Below, piece after piece: positions 50,939 to 58,546 of a stretch of DNA of 64,000 bases (position 1 is the first letter of the stretch; every line of letters starts with the position of its first letter). Source of the stretch: CAYSYY01 sp964576115 [NCBI: uncultured Gemmatimonadota bacterium] (GTDB lineage: Bacteria; Blakebacterota; Blakebacteria; Blakebacterales). Position numbers and translations under genes: made by a program. The stretch spans positions 5,300 to 69,299 of the forward strand of contig CAZNUA010000015.1 in NCBI GenBank assembly GCA_964576115.1, in the 5' to 3' direction. The notes under the pieces were generated by a model, which was given only the letters and a program-made list of their open reading frames with translations, searched no databases and was not told where the DNA came from.

Positions 50939-51397
50939 GTGACGCAGACAGATGCCACAGATGCTCCACGAATCCTTTGCGAGAGCCTGATCGGCCGGCT
51001 CGGAACCTGTCTGGAAAACGAACCGTACGTAGTGCCGATTTCCTTCGTCTGGCACGAGGGGAGCATCTATTTCCACAGCTCGGCCGACGGGCGCAAGTAC
51101 CGGACTCTCGTAGAGAACCCGCGGGTCTGCCTCGAGGTCGATGAAGCCGAATTCGTACCGGATGAAGATCCCTGCCGGCTGCACTTCGACTACCGCAGCG
51201 CCATCGCCTGGGGCCGGGCCCGGGTCGTGTCTGAGGACGACGAACGCCTCAACGCCCTGCGCCGGCTCTGTGAGAAGTACGCTCCGGGCAGCGGCGAACG
51301 CCTGAGTGCCGGCAAGGTGGCTGGCTACGACAATCTGGCGGTCATCGCCATCGACGTCGACGCGTTGACGACCCGACAGAACCCGCCCGGCGAATGA
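50939..51397 (+). CDS. Pyridoxamine 5'-phosphate oxidase-like (NimA-type) flavin/heme-binding protein
   Basis: 152 aa from GTG 50939, with GAGG 8 nt upstream. The split-barrel pattern is LIGRLGTC, YVVPISFVWHEGSIYFHSS, ADGRKYRTLVENPRVCLEVDE, then the C-terminal strand SAIAWGRARVVSEDDERLNALRRL. Such proteins bind FMN or heme and include 5-nitroimidazole reductases; activity cannot be told from sequence. It overlaps the ClC gene by ATGA, and their relation is unknown. Confidence 0.85.
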   Translation: MTQTDATDAPRILCESLIGRLGTCLENEPYVVPISFVWHEGSIYFHSSADGRKYRTLVENPRVCLEVDEAEFVPDEDPCRLHFDYRSAIAWGRARVVSEDDERLNALRRLCEKYAPGSGERLSAGKVAGYDNLAVIAIDVDALTTRQNPPGE

Positions 51398-53430
51398 AAC
51401 CGCCCCCTCTCGACCGCCTGCGCAGCCTGTCGCAGAACGAGCAGACCCAGCTCATCGTTCTCTCGGTCGTCATCGGCCTGCTGACCGGCTTTGCTGCCGT
51501 TGGTTTCCGGGAACTCGTCGACCTGACCACACGCCTGTTCTGGCGCGGCACCGAGAGCCCCGCCGCCATCGTTGCCGATCTGGCCTGGTGGCGGATCCTG
51601 CTCCTGCCGGCTGGGGGGGGACTGCTGGTCGGCCTGCTGACCCGTTTTGCAGCCGGCGAAATCAAGGGGCACGGAGTACCCGAAGTCATGGAAGCGGTGG
51701 CCCTGCGCGAGGGACGCCTGCGCACCCGCCTGGCCCCGCTCAAGGCCCTGGCCTCGATGATCACGATCGGTACCGGGGGAAGCGCCGGCCGCGAGGGCCC
51801 GATCGTGATGATCGGATCGGCCCTGGGCGCCACCATGGGATCGATCAGTCGCCTGCCCTCGCGCTACTTGAAGATCCTGGTGGCCACCGGTGCCGCCGGG
51901 GGCATCGGCGCCACCTTCAATACGCCGATCGCCGGTGCCATCTTCGCCGCCGAAGTGATCCTGGGCGATTTCGGGGTGGCCAACTTCACACCGGTCATCG
52001 TCGGCTCGGTGCTCGGCACGGTGGTCAGCCGGACTTTCTACGGCGACATGCCCATCTTCCCCATATCGCCGGGGGCCTTCGAGTTCGTCAGTCCGTGGGA
52101 ACTCATTCCCTACGCCCTGCTGGGGCTGCTGGCCGCGGTAACTGCTTTCGGCTTCATTCGAACCATGTCGAGTACGACCGAGTTCTTCGACTCCCGCCGC
52201 TCGCTTCCGGCCTGGTTCCGGCCCGCCATCGGTGGTCTGTTGCTCGGCGCCCTGGCCCTGGTAGCGCCGCAGGTACTCGGGGTCGGGTACGACAGTGTCC
52301 AGGCGATTCTCGGTGACACACACGCCTGGCCCTGGCTGATAATGTTCGGGATCCTGGCCGCCAAGATGGTGGCCACCTCGCTGACCCTCGGATCGGGCGG
52401 CTCGGGGGGGATCCTCTCACCGACCCTGCTCATGGGCGCTTTGCTGGGCGGGGGTCTGGGCAGCATCGTGCATGCCATCGCTCCGGCGTCGACGGCCGGA
52501 CCGGGTGCCTACGCCATGGTCGGTATGGGGGCTCTTCTGGCGGCCAATACCTTCGCCCCACTGAGCGCCATGCTCATGCTCTTCGAGCTGACCGCCAACT
52601 ACCGCATCATCCTGCCCCTCATGCTGGCCTGCGGTCTGGCCACCCTGATCGCCACCCGGCTTACCAAGGTATCGATTTACACCGAGAAACTCTGGCGGCG
52701 GGGAACGGTGCTGTCGCGCGGGCGCGAGATCAACGTGCTGCGCAATATCCCGGTGCACGACTGCGCTCTGCAGCCGGCCGCGACAACCCCCGAAAACACC
52801 TCCCTGCCCGAACTGATCCGGCTGATGGCTTCCTCGACCCACTCCCGGATCTTCCTGCTCGATGCCGAGGCCCGGTTGAGCGGCGCCATTGATCTGCAGG
52901 ATCTGCACCAGGTCATCCCCGAGCAGGAACACCTGCGCAACGTCCTGGTGGCCGAAGATATCGCCACCCATCCGGTTCGTACCGTCACCCCCGAGGAGAG
53001 CCTCGACCGGGTCCTGGCCGAATTCGGTCGTAGCCATGTCGACGAGCTACCGGTGGTCGAAACCGGAACAGAAGACCAGTTGCTGGGCGTGATCCGGCGC
53101 CAGGACGTCGTGGCCCGGTACAACCGCGAGATCCTGACCCGCGACATGGTCGCGGAGATCAGCCGGGGGGTTGAGGATGTCAGTACCCGCACGATGGTGC
53201 CGCTGGGCGATCAGTACCTGCTGGCGGAACTCCCCGTGCCCCGACCCCTCCGGGGTACCCTCCTGCAGGATTCACAGCTGCGCACCCGCTACCGGGTCGA
53301 AGTCGTCATGATCCGTCCCCGCGACGGGGGCGAAGCGGTCCTGGCCAGCGGCGAGCACCTGCTCACCGCCGAGGATCTTCTCCTGGTGGTGGGCGAACGG
53401 GAAGCCGTACAGCGCCTATATGAGCTCTGA
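51394..53430 (+). CDS. ClC-family chloride/anion transporter with CBS pair and TrkA_C domain
   Basis: 678 aa. The pore-forming signatures are GHGVPEVM, GTGGSAGREGPIVM with the external gating Glu, GIGATFNTPIAGAIFAAEV, and GSGGSGGILSPTLLMGALLGG. At the position of the E. coli inner proton glutamate (E203) the sequence is EVIL, so a Val seems to replace it; a channel-like or differently coupled protein is possible. CBS domains (residues 450-580) and a TrkA_C domain (residues 590-678) follow, probably for nucleotide or ligand regulation. Coupled to the upstream PNPOx-like gene; the 3' end overlaps the convergent DUF1858 gene by 15 nt. Confidence 0.9.
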   Translation: MKPPPLDRLRSLSQNEQTQLIVLSVVIGLLTGFAAVGFRELVDLTTRLFWRGTESPAAIVADLAWWRILLLPAGGGLLVGLLTRFAAGEIKGHGVPEVMEAVALREGRLRTRLAPLKALASMITIGTGGSAGREGPIVMIGSALGATMGSISRLPSRYLKILVATGAAGGIGATFNTPIAGAIFAAEVILGDFGVANFTPVIVGSVLGTVVSRTFYGDMPIFPISPGAFEFVSPWELIPYALLGLLAAVTAFGFIRTMSSTTEFFDSRRSLPAWFRPAIGGLLLGALALVAPQVLGVGYDSVQAILGDTHAWPWLIMFGILAAKMVATSLTLGSGGSGGILSPTLLMGALLGGGLGSIVHAIAPASTAGPGAYAMVGMGALLAANTFAPLSAMLMLFELTANYRIILPLMLACGLATLIATRLTKVSIYTEKLWRRGTVLSRGREINVLRNIPVHDCALQPAATTPENTSLPELIRLMASSTHSRIFLLDAEARLSGAIDLQDLHQVIPEQEHLRNVLVAEDIATHPVRTVTPEESLDRVLAEFGRSHVDELPVVETGTEDQLLGVIRRQDVVARYNREILTRDMVAEISRGVEDVSTRTMVPLGDQYLLAELPVPRPLRGTLLQDSQLRTRYRVEVVMIRPRDGGEAVLASGEHLLTAEDLLLVVGEREAVQRLYEL

Positions 53431-53640
53431 GAGTTCGGCGACAAGGGCGTCGATATCTTCGATCCCCTTGTTGCGGGCGAGTTCCTCGAGCGTCCCCCAA
53501 TACGCTTCGCCGCAGATCATACAGACAACACGTTTGTGGGCCAGCGGACCGATGAGTTGGGGGTAGAACTGCACCAGATCCTCGACCAGCATGTCTTTTG
53601 TCAGGGGCGGCTTCTCCGGCCCCTCACCCGTTCGGGACAT
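53416..53640 (-). CDS. DUF1858 small protein
   Basis: 74 aa. The core LTKDMLVEDLVQFYPQLIGPL, CMICGEAYWGTLEELARNKGI and the acidic end LVAELSEL match DUF1858, a short helical domain often seen alone or fused to redox proteins, with a CxxC where a metal or disulfide could form. A GGGAAGGG lies just upstream of the ATG. Function unknown. Confidence 0.85.
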   Translation of the reverse strand: MSRTGEGPEKPPLTKDMLVEDLVQFYPQLIGPLAHKRVVCMICGEAYWGTLEELARNKGIEDIDALVAELSELI

Positions 53641-53722
53641 GACACCCTTCCCTTCAGGTTCGATTCTGAACGCTTACCGCGCGGTGCCGCCACCGGTACG
53701 GATCCCGCCCCGGGGGTGGTGA

Positions 53723-53752
53723 TTGCCGCTCACAGGATAGTGCCTGTACAAT
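53723..53752 (+). promoter_or_regulatory. Sigma70-like promoter for the S9 peptidase gene
   Basis: TTGCCG (53723-53728) and TACAAT (53747-53752) are separated by 18 nt, a good match to -35 and -10 boxes, about 118 nt upstream of the S9 start. Position fits the divergent gap with the DUF1858 gene. Confidence 0.5.
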
Positions 53753-53869
53753 CGTCGGGCCATGCTCCACTCATACCGCCCGGAACCGAATCTTACCGCG
53801 GGCAGGCACTGCCCGAGAGCCGACACCGGACAACTGCACACTCCCGCTCTGCCGCAAGGAGCCGATCTC

Positions 53870-55882
53870 ATGCCCCGCCTTCTCAGCCTCTTCGCTCTCG
53901 CCTTCCTTCTCGGAACCCCGAACGCCGGTGCCCAGGACAGACTCCTGACCTACTGGGATCTCATGACCCTGAACAACACCGGCAGCACCGTCATCTCGCC
54001 CGACGGCCGTTTCATCGCCTTTACGGTGAGCCGGCTCGACACCGCCGAGATGGAAAGCGAAACCCACATCTGGCTCGGCCCCGCAGACGGTTCGGCCCCA
54101 CCCCGGCAGTTCACCAATGGGGCTTCGAGCGAGTCGAGCCCGCGCTTCACACCCGATTCGGGCCGGCTCACCTTCATCGCCACCCGGGGCGAATCGAAAC
54201 GGCAGGTCTGGGTCATCCCTCTCGACGGCGGCGAAGCGGTCCAGCTTACCGAATTCGAGGACGGTCTGCCCGGCACCCCCGTCTGGAACCGCACCATGAC
54301 GGCTTTCGCCTACTCCGAGCGCGAAGAGTGGCCCGACGAGGAGGAACGCAAGGCACGTGAGGAGCGAAGAGACGATGTGCGCATCGTCGAAGAAGACCGG
54401 GCCCTGCATACCGACCTTTTCGTCTACGATCTGGAGAGTGGAGAAACACTGCCGCTCACCGATGACGAGTTCGACAACTACGGACCGGTCTGGTCGCCCG
54501 ATGGAGAGTGGATCGCCTTTACGAGCAACCGTTCCGACCGGCCGTGGTACAGCTCGGATACCGACCTCTTCATCGTCCCCGCCAGCGGTGGCGACATCCG
54601 GACTCTGGCGGCGAGCGAGGGGGCCGAAAGCGGACCGACCTTCAGCCCCGACTCGCGTTTTGTCGTCTATTCGGCCAACACGTCGAGCGGACGTTCGCAC
54701 GAAGATTCCGATTACTGGCTCGTACCGGTCGACGGCGGTCAGGCCCGCAACCTGACCGAAAGCTTCGATTATTCGGTCGGCGGCGGGGTTGCCTTTGACC
54801 CCGATGGCCGCACATTCTGGTTCACGGCCGGGATGCGGACCGACACACAGCTGTTCCGCTGCGATGTCAGACGCGGACGGGTCGAGCAGATGACATCCGT
54901 AGCGGGCAGTGTCTCCGGTTTTTCCTTCAGCGACGACATGACCCGGGCCCTCTGGCGCTACACCGCCCCGCAGTGGCCCGACGAGGTCATGGTGGGAGAG
55001 CCGGGAACAGCGGGCAGGCAGGTCACCGATCTCAATCCGCAGCTGCGCGATTTCACCGTCGCGGAGCAGAACGTCATCACCTGGCGCAGCAGCGACGGCC
55101 TAGAGATCGAGGCGGTTCTGACCCGGCCAGCAGATCCGGAAGCGGGTGGGGGCTATCCGACGATCTTCGTCATTCATGGCGGACCTCACGGCCGGCACTC
55201 CAATACGTTCAATACCCGTATGGCCCAGATGTTCGCCGCCCGCGGTTATCTTGTCGTCGGTCCCAACGTACGCGGCTCGTCGGCTTACGGCACCGCTTTC
55301 GGCCAGGCCGACGAGGGCGACTGGGGCGGCATGGATTTCCAGGATATCATGGCCGGGGTTGATTACCTCATCGCCGAGGGACTCGCCGATCCGGAGCGGC
55401 TCGGAATCATGGGCGGTTCCTACGGCGGCTTCATGACCTACTGGTCGATTACGCGGACCGACCGCTTTGCGGGGGCCATAGCTCATGCGGGAATCGTCGA
55501 CTGGTGGTCGTTCTGGGGGCAGACCGATATTCCGACGTACATCGAATACGGTTTTCTCGGCCTGCCCTGGGAGACCAAAGAGATCTACGAACGCTGGTCG
55601 GGGATGGAGTATATCACCAACGTCCGGACTCCCCTGCTGATCACCCACGGCGAGGAGGACCGCCGGGTACCGATCGCTCAGGCCGAACAGTTCTGGCGCG
55701 GCCTGGACCGTCTCGGCCTGCCGGTCGTCTTTCTACGGTATCCCCGGGAAGGGCACGGGATCGGTGAACCACGTCACCGGATCGACCTGTACCAACGCCA
55801 GCTGACCTGGTTCGACTTCTACCTCAAGGGTGAGGGGGAACGCTCTCCGGACGGACGCTACGATCTGCCGGTTTCCAGATAG
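53870..55882 (+). CDS. Secreted S9-family peptidase (dipeptidyl/acyl-aminoacyl peptidase-like)
   Basis: 670 aa from ATG 53870, with AAGGAG 9 nt upstream. Signal peptide ends about residue 22 (PNAGAQ). A beta-propeller of TolB/WD40-like blades (SPDGRFIAFTV, SPDGEWIAFTSNRSD, SPDSRFVVYSA) precedes the C-terminal hydrolase with nucleophile GGSYGGFMTYW, Asp in HGEEDRRVP and His in REGHGIGEP. These enzymes cleave peptides from the N-terminus, often after proline or at small residues. It is the fourth exported peptidase type in the window. Confidence 0.93.
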   Translation: MPRLLSLFALAFLLGTPNAGAQDRLLTYWDLMTLNNTGSTVISPDGRFIAFTVSRLDTAEMESETHIWLGPADGSAPPRQFTNGASSESSPRFTPDSGRLTFIATRGESKRQVWVIPLDGGEAVQLTEFEDGLPGTPVWNRTMTAFAYSEREEWPDEEERKAREERRDDVRIVEEDRALHTDLFVYDLESGETLPLTDDEFDNYGPVWSPDGEWIAFTSNRSDRPWYSSDTDLFIVPASGGDIRTLAASEGAESGPTFSPDSRFVVYSANTSSGRSHEDSDYWLVPVDGGQARNLTESFDYSVGGGVAFDPDGRTFWFTAGMRTDTQLFRCDVRRGRVEQMTSVAGSVSGFSFSDDMTRALWRYTAPQWPDEVMVGEPGTAGRQVTDLNPQLRDFTVAEQNVITWRSSDGLEIEAVLTRPADPEAGGGYPTIFVIHGGPHGRHSNTFNTRMAQMFAARGYLVVGPNVRGSSAYGTAFGQADEGDWGGMDFQDIMAGVDYLIAEGLADPERLGIMGGSYGGFMTYWSITRTDRFAGAIAHAGIVDWWSFWGQTDIPTYIEYGFLGLPWETKEIYERWSGMEYITNVRTPLLITHGEEDRRVPIAQAEQFWRGLDRLGLPVVFLRYPREGHGIGEPRHRIDLYQRQLTWFDFYLKGEGERSPDGRYDLPVSR

Positions 55883-55900
55883 CGGGAACTTGATTATAAT
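55872..55900 (+). promoter_or_regulatory. Sigma70-like promoter for the small secreted protein gene
   Basis: TTTCCA (55872-55877) and a consensus TATAAT (55895-55900) are 17 nt apart, with the -35 box inside the S9 gene's end. The gene at 56012 begins about 110 nt downstream. Confidence 0.5.
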
Positions 55901-56011
55901 TGCGGCTTGCCACGACCTGCAGTGCTCGGATAGAGTCGCGGGAAGTTCATCGCGGTACGGGGTGAGCATTAGAAACGCGCATACGACTGAAGCTCCAGAG
56001 GTGATGCATTG

Positions 56012-56515
56012 ATGCGATCCATTCTGAAAATCGTTGCGGCGGCGGCGGTGGTTCTTCTCATGTCTGAGTGTGCCACCGGTCCGCAAGTTCAGAAATCTCT
56101 CGACGGCAATTACTCCGGGTCACTGTCCGGAACGCCGTTCGCCACCATCACCTTCACGATCAGTGGATCGAACATAACCGGTCAGGGGAATGTCACCGAT
56201 CGCGATCCGCCGCTCTGGCGGGGTCGGGATGAGATCCCGCATATGGACATCACCGGTTCGCTCGATGGGCGTCAGATCTCGACCATGATGGCGACGGTGC
56301 GCATGGAACACAACGACGCCCAGAATGTCTTCGACGATCCGCCGATCTGGAACACCGCCGATGCCACCCTTTCCTTCACGGGAATCTTCAACAACCAGGC
56401 AGCGGTGGACGGCAGTTTCCAGGGTCAGCTGACCGCCAATCCCAGCACCACACTGGGCGGCACCTGGATCGCCGCCAAGGGCGGTGCTGCCGCCAGCGGC
56501 ATCCTGAAGCCCTGA
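56012..56515 (+). CDS. Small secreted protein with lipoprotein-like signal, unknown
   Basis: 167 aa from ATG 56012, with AGAGGTG about 8 nt upstream; an adjacent TTG at 56009 is possible. The signal stretch ends VLLMSECATG, lipobox-like but with a Glu right before the Cys, which makes lipidation doubtful. The remainder is beta-rich (GNYSGSLSG, ATITFTISGSNITGQGNV, TLSFTGIFNNQAAVDGSFQG), suggesting a small beta-sandwich or barrel. No family recognised. Confidence 0.65.
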   Translation: MRSILKIVAAAAVVLLMSECATGPQVQKSLDGNYSGSLSGTPFATITFTISGSNITGQGNVTDRDPPLWRGRDEIPHMDITGSLDGRQISTMMATVRMEHNDAQNVFDDPPIWNTADATLSFTGIFNNQAAVDGSFQGQLTANPSTTLGGTWIAAKGGAAASGILKP

Positions 56516-56561
56516 AGAACGGGCTCAATCGAATATCCGAGCAATCGGATCCGGGACAGGG

Positions 56562-57473
56562 ATGAGTGACCAACGCCACCAGGGCCTGGCTCACGGTGGC
56601 GGGAAGTCCCTCATCCCTTTTCGTCACACCTTTTTTCCCATCATCATCGGAGTCCTGACCGCCGCTGCCTGCGGCGCTCTCTGGACCTTTTTATTGCGTC
56701 CGCACCTGTTTCCCGGGACCGGGCCGCGCCCCACCCTGCATATCGTCGAGTTCATCGTCATCGGGCTTCTTGCAACGTTCTCTACCTTTCTGCTGGCCGG
56801 GCACGCCCTGGCCGGCAGAAGCGGGCAGATGGCCCTGCTCTCCGGGTTGGTGGAGAACACCACTGCGGGCGTCTGGATCCTGGACCACCAGCTGCGGACA
56901 GTCTGGTCCAACACTGCCCTGGCCGAGCTGCTGGGCACCAGGCCCGAACCGGGCTCGAGTCCCCTCCCCTTCCTCGACGCCGAGGGCGAGGAGACGCTGA
57001 AACGCAACATTGCTCTGCGTCCCCGCGGCCTGGCAAGTTCCTACGAACTCACTCTCCACCGGCCCGACGGAGAGAAGCGATCGACGCTCGTTCTGGGCAG
57101 TCCGGTCCAGGATGAAGCGGGAGAATGGTTGGGTTCCTTCGGATTCTTCATCGACCTGACCGAACAGATCGAGGCCTTCGACCGGACCAGCCGTCGAGAG
57201 AAACTCGAGACCCTCGGTGCCGTCATCACCCGTCTGAACCACAGGATCAACAATGCCCTGATGGTCATCCGGGGACAGGCGGAGATTCTGTTGCGTCGCA
57301 CAGCCGAGGGAGACGATCGCAACGGTCCGGAGCGGATCATCGAATATGTCGATGTCATCTATGCCGAACTGGAAACCATCAGCTCCCTGAAGGAGATCGA
57401 AATCGAATCCTACCCCGGGGGACATGCCATGCTTCGCCTGCCCGATGAGGATCATCCGGAAACCGGCGGGTAA
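56562..57473 (+). CDS. PAS-HisKA membrane protein lacking the kinase ATPase domain
   Basis: 303 aa. Two N-terminal helices (residues 24-45 and 60-83), a PAS-like domain (LVENTTAGVWILDHQLRTVWSNTAL to LGSFGFFIDLTEQ) and a dimerisation helix with the H-box LNHRINNALMVIRGQAEILL follow. After the H-box region the chain ends within about 65 residues with no N or G boxes, so it cannot bind ATP by itself. It shares this plan with the protein at 7179-8129, although the two are not otherwise alike. It might be phosphorylated by a partner kinase or act as a phosphatase. Confidence 0.75.
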   Translation: MSDQRHQGLAHGGGKSLIPFRHTFFPIIIGVLTAAACGALWTFLLRPHLFPGTGPRPTLHIVEFIVIGLLATFSTFLLAGHALAGRSGQMALLSGLVENTTAGVWILDHQLRTVWSNTALAELLGTRPEPGSSPLPFLDAEGEETLKRNIALRPRGLASSYELTLHRPDGEKRSTLVLGSPVQDEAGEWLGSFGFFIDLTEQIEAFDRTSRREKLETLGAVITRLNHRINNALMVIRGQAEILLRRTAEGDDRNGPERIIEYVDVIYAELETISSLKEIEIESYPGGHAMLRLPDEDHPETGG

Positions 57474-57519
57474 GAAGCATCGCTTGTCCCGATATGCTGA
57501 ACGCATATCTTTGCACTCC

Positions 57520-58503
57520 ATGCCCTGTACAGTGAAGACAAAGCCCGAGCCTCTGCTCGCGAAGGCTCCCGGTCCGGCCGGTCGGGTTCTCCTGTTGTGT
57601 CTTCTCACGGCTCTGACCGGCTGCTTCCTGCAGCGCGAAGACGACATCGCCAAGGGTGACCGTCTGCTGGCCGAAGGCGAAATCGCCCGGGCGGTACACT
57701 CCTACCACAAGGCCCTGCAGCGCGATCCCGACAACGTCGAACTGCAGTACACCATCGCCCGGATCCAGGACCAGCGCGGTTTCGTGTCCGAAGCGATAGA
57801 CCGCTACGAAGCCCTGCTCGAGGATGATCCCGCCTATACCGAGGCCCGCCTGCGGCTCGCCGAACTGCTTGTCGGCGAAGGTCTGTGGCGCAGCGGCGAG
57901 GCCCAGCTGGCACGGCTGCGGCGCGAGATTCCCACCGACGTGCGGGTCAACAAACTCCAGGCCCGGATTTCCGAACACGACCGGCGCTGGAGCGAAGCTC
58001 TCGCCATCTGGCGCACCGTCGAGATCATTTCTCCCGACGATCCCGAGGTGTACCACGGCCTGGGGCGTATTTATCTGCAGCAGGGCCGGTATGAACAGGC
58101 CGCCCGCGAACTGCGGAAAGTTGCCCGGGTCGATCCGGAGTATGCCGAGGCCGGTCTCGAACTCGGCCTGGCCCTGATCGAACTCGGTCAGATAGATGAG
58201 GCCGAACAGGCATACCGCCGGTACATCGACTCTCACCAGCGCGATGCCGAGGCGTACTACCGGCTGGGGAATGCGTTGTTCAGCAAGAACTACATTTCCC
58301 GGGCGATTCAGCAGTACGAGCGGGCGATCAGCATCCGGCCGGGCTTTGCCGGGGCCCAATTCAACCTGGGCATGGCCCTGGTCCAGAAGCAGGAATTCAC
58401 CCGGGCCCGGCAGGCTTTCGAGCAGGCCGCTTTCTGGTACGATACCGAGGAAGAGAAAGAACAGGCCCGGAGGATGATCAGAGAGTTGATCAGACCGGAC
58501 TGA
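57520..58503 (+). CDS. TPR-repeat lipoprotein
   Basis: 327 aa from ATG 57520. No clear ribosome site is visible; an in-frame GTG at 57532 is an alternative. The lipobox LTALTGC (Cys near residue 35) precedes seven to eight tetratricopeptide repeats (for example GDRLLAEGEIARAVHSYHKALQRDPDN, then VYHGLGRIYLQQGRYEQAARELRKVARVDPE, AYYRLGNALFSKNYISRAIQQYERAI). It is likely a membrane-anchored scaffold for protein contacts, partners unknown. It is 46 nt downstream of the PAS-HisKA gene, so the two may be co-transcribed. Confidence 0.88.
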   Translation: MPCTVKTKPEPLLAKAPGPAGRVLLLCLLTALTGCFLQREDDIAKGDRLLAEGEIARAVHSYHKALQRDPDNVELQYTIARIQDQRGFVSEAIDRYEALLEDDPAYTEARLRLAELLVGEGLWRSGEAQLARLRREIPTDVRVNKLQARISEHDRRWSEALAIWRTVEIISPDDPEVYHGLGRIYLQQGRYEQAARELRKVARVDPEYAEAGLELGLALIELGQIDEAEQAYRRYIDSHQRDAEAYYRLGNALFSKNYISRAIQQYERAISIRPGFAGAQFNLGMALVQKQEFTRARQAFEQAAFWYDTEEEKEQARRMIRELIRPD

Positions 58504-58546
58504 TACACCGAAGCCGGTCATACCCGATCCACGAGAGGACAGCGGC

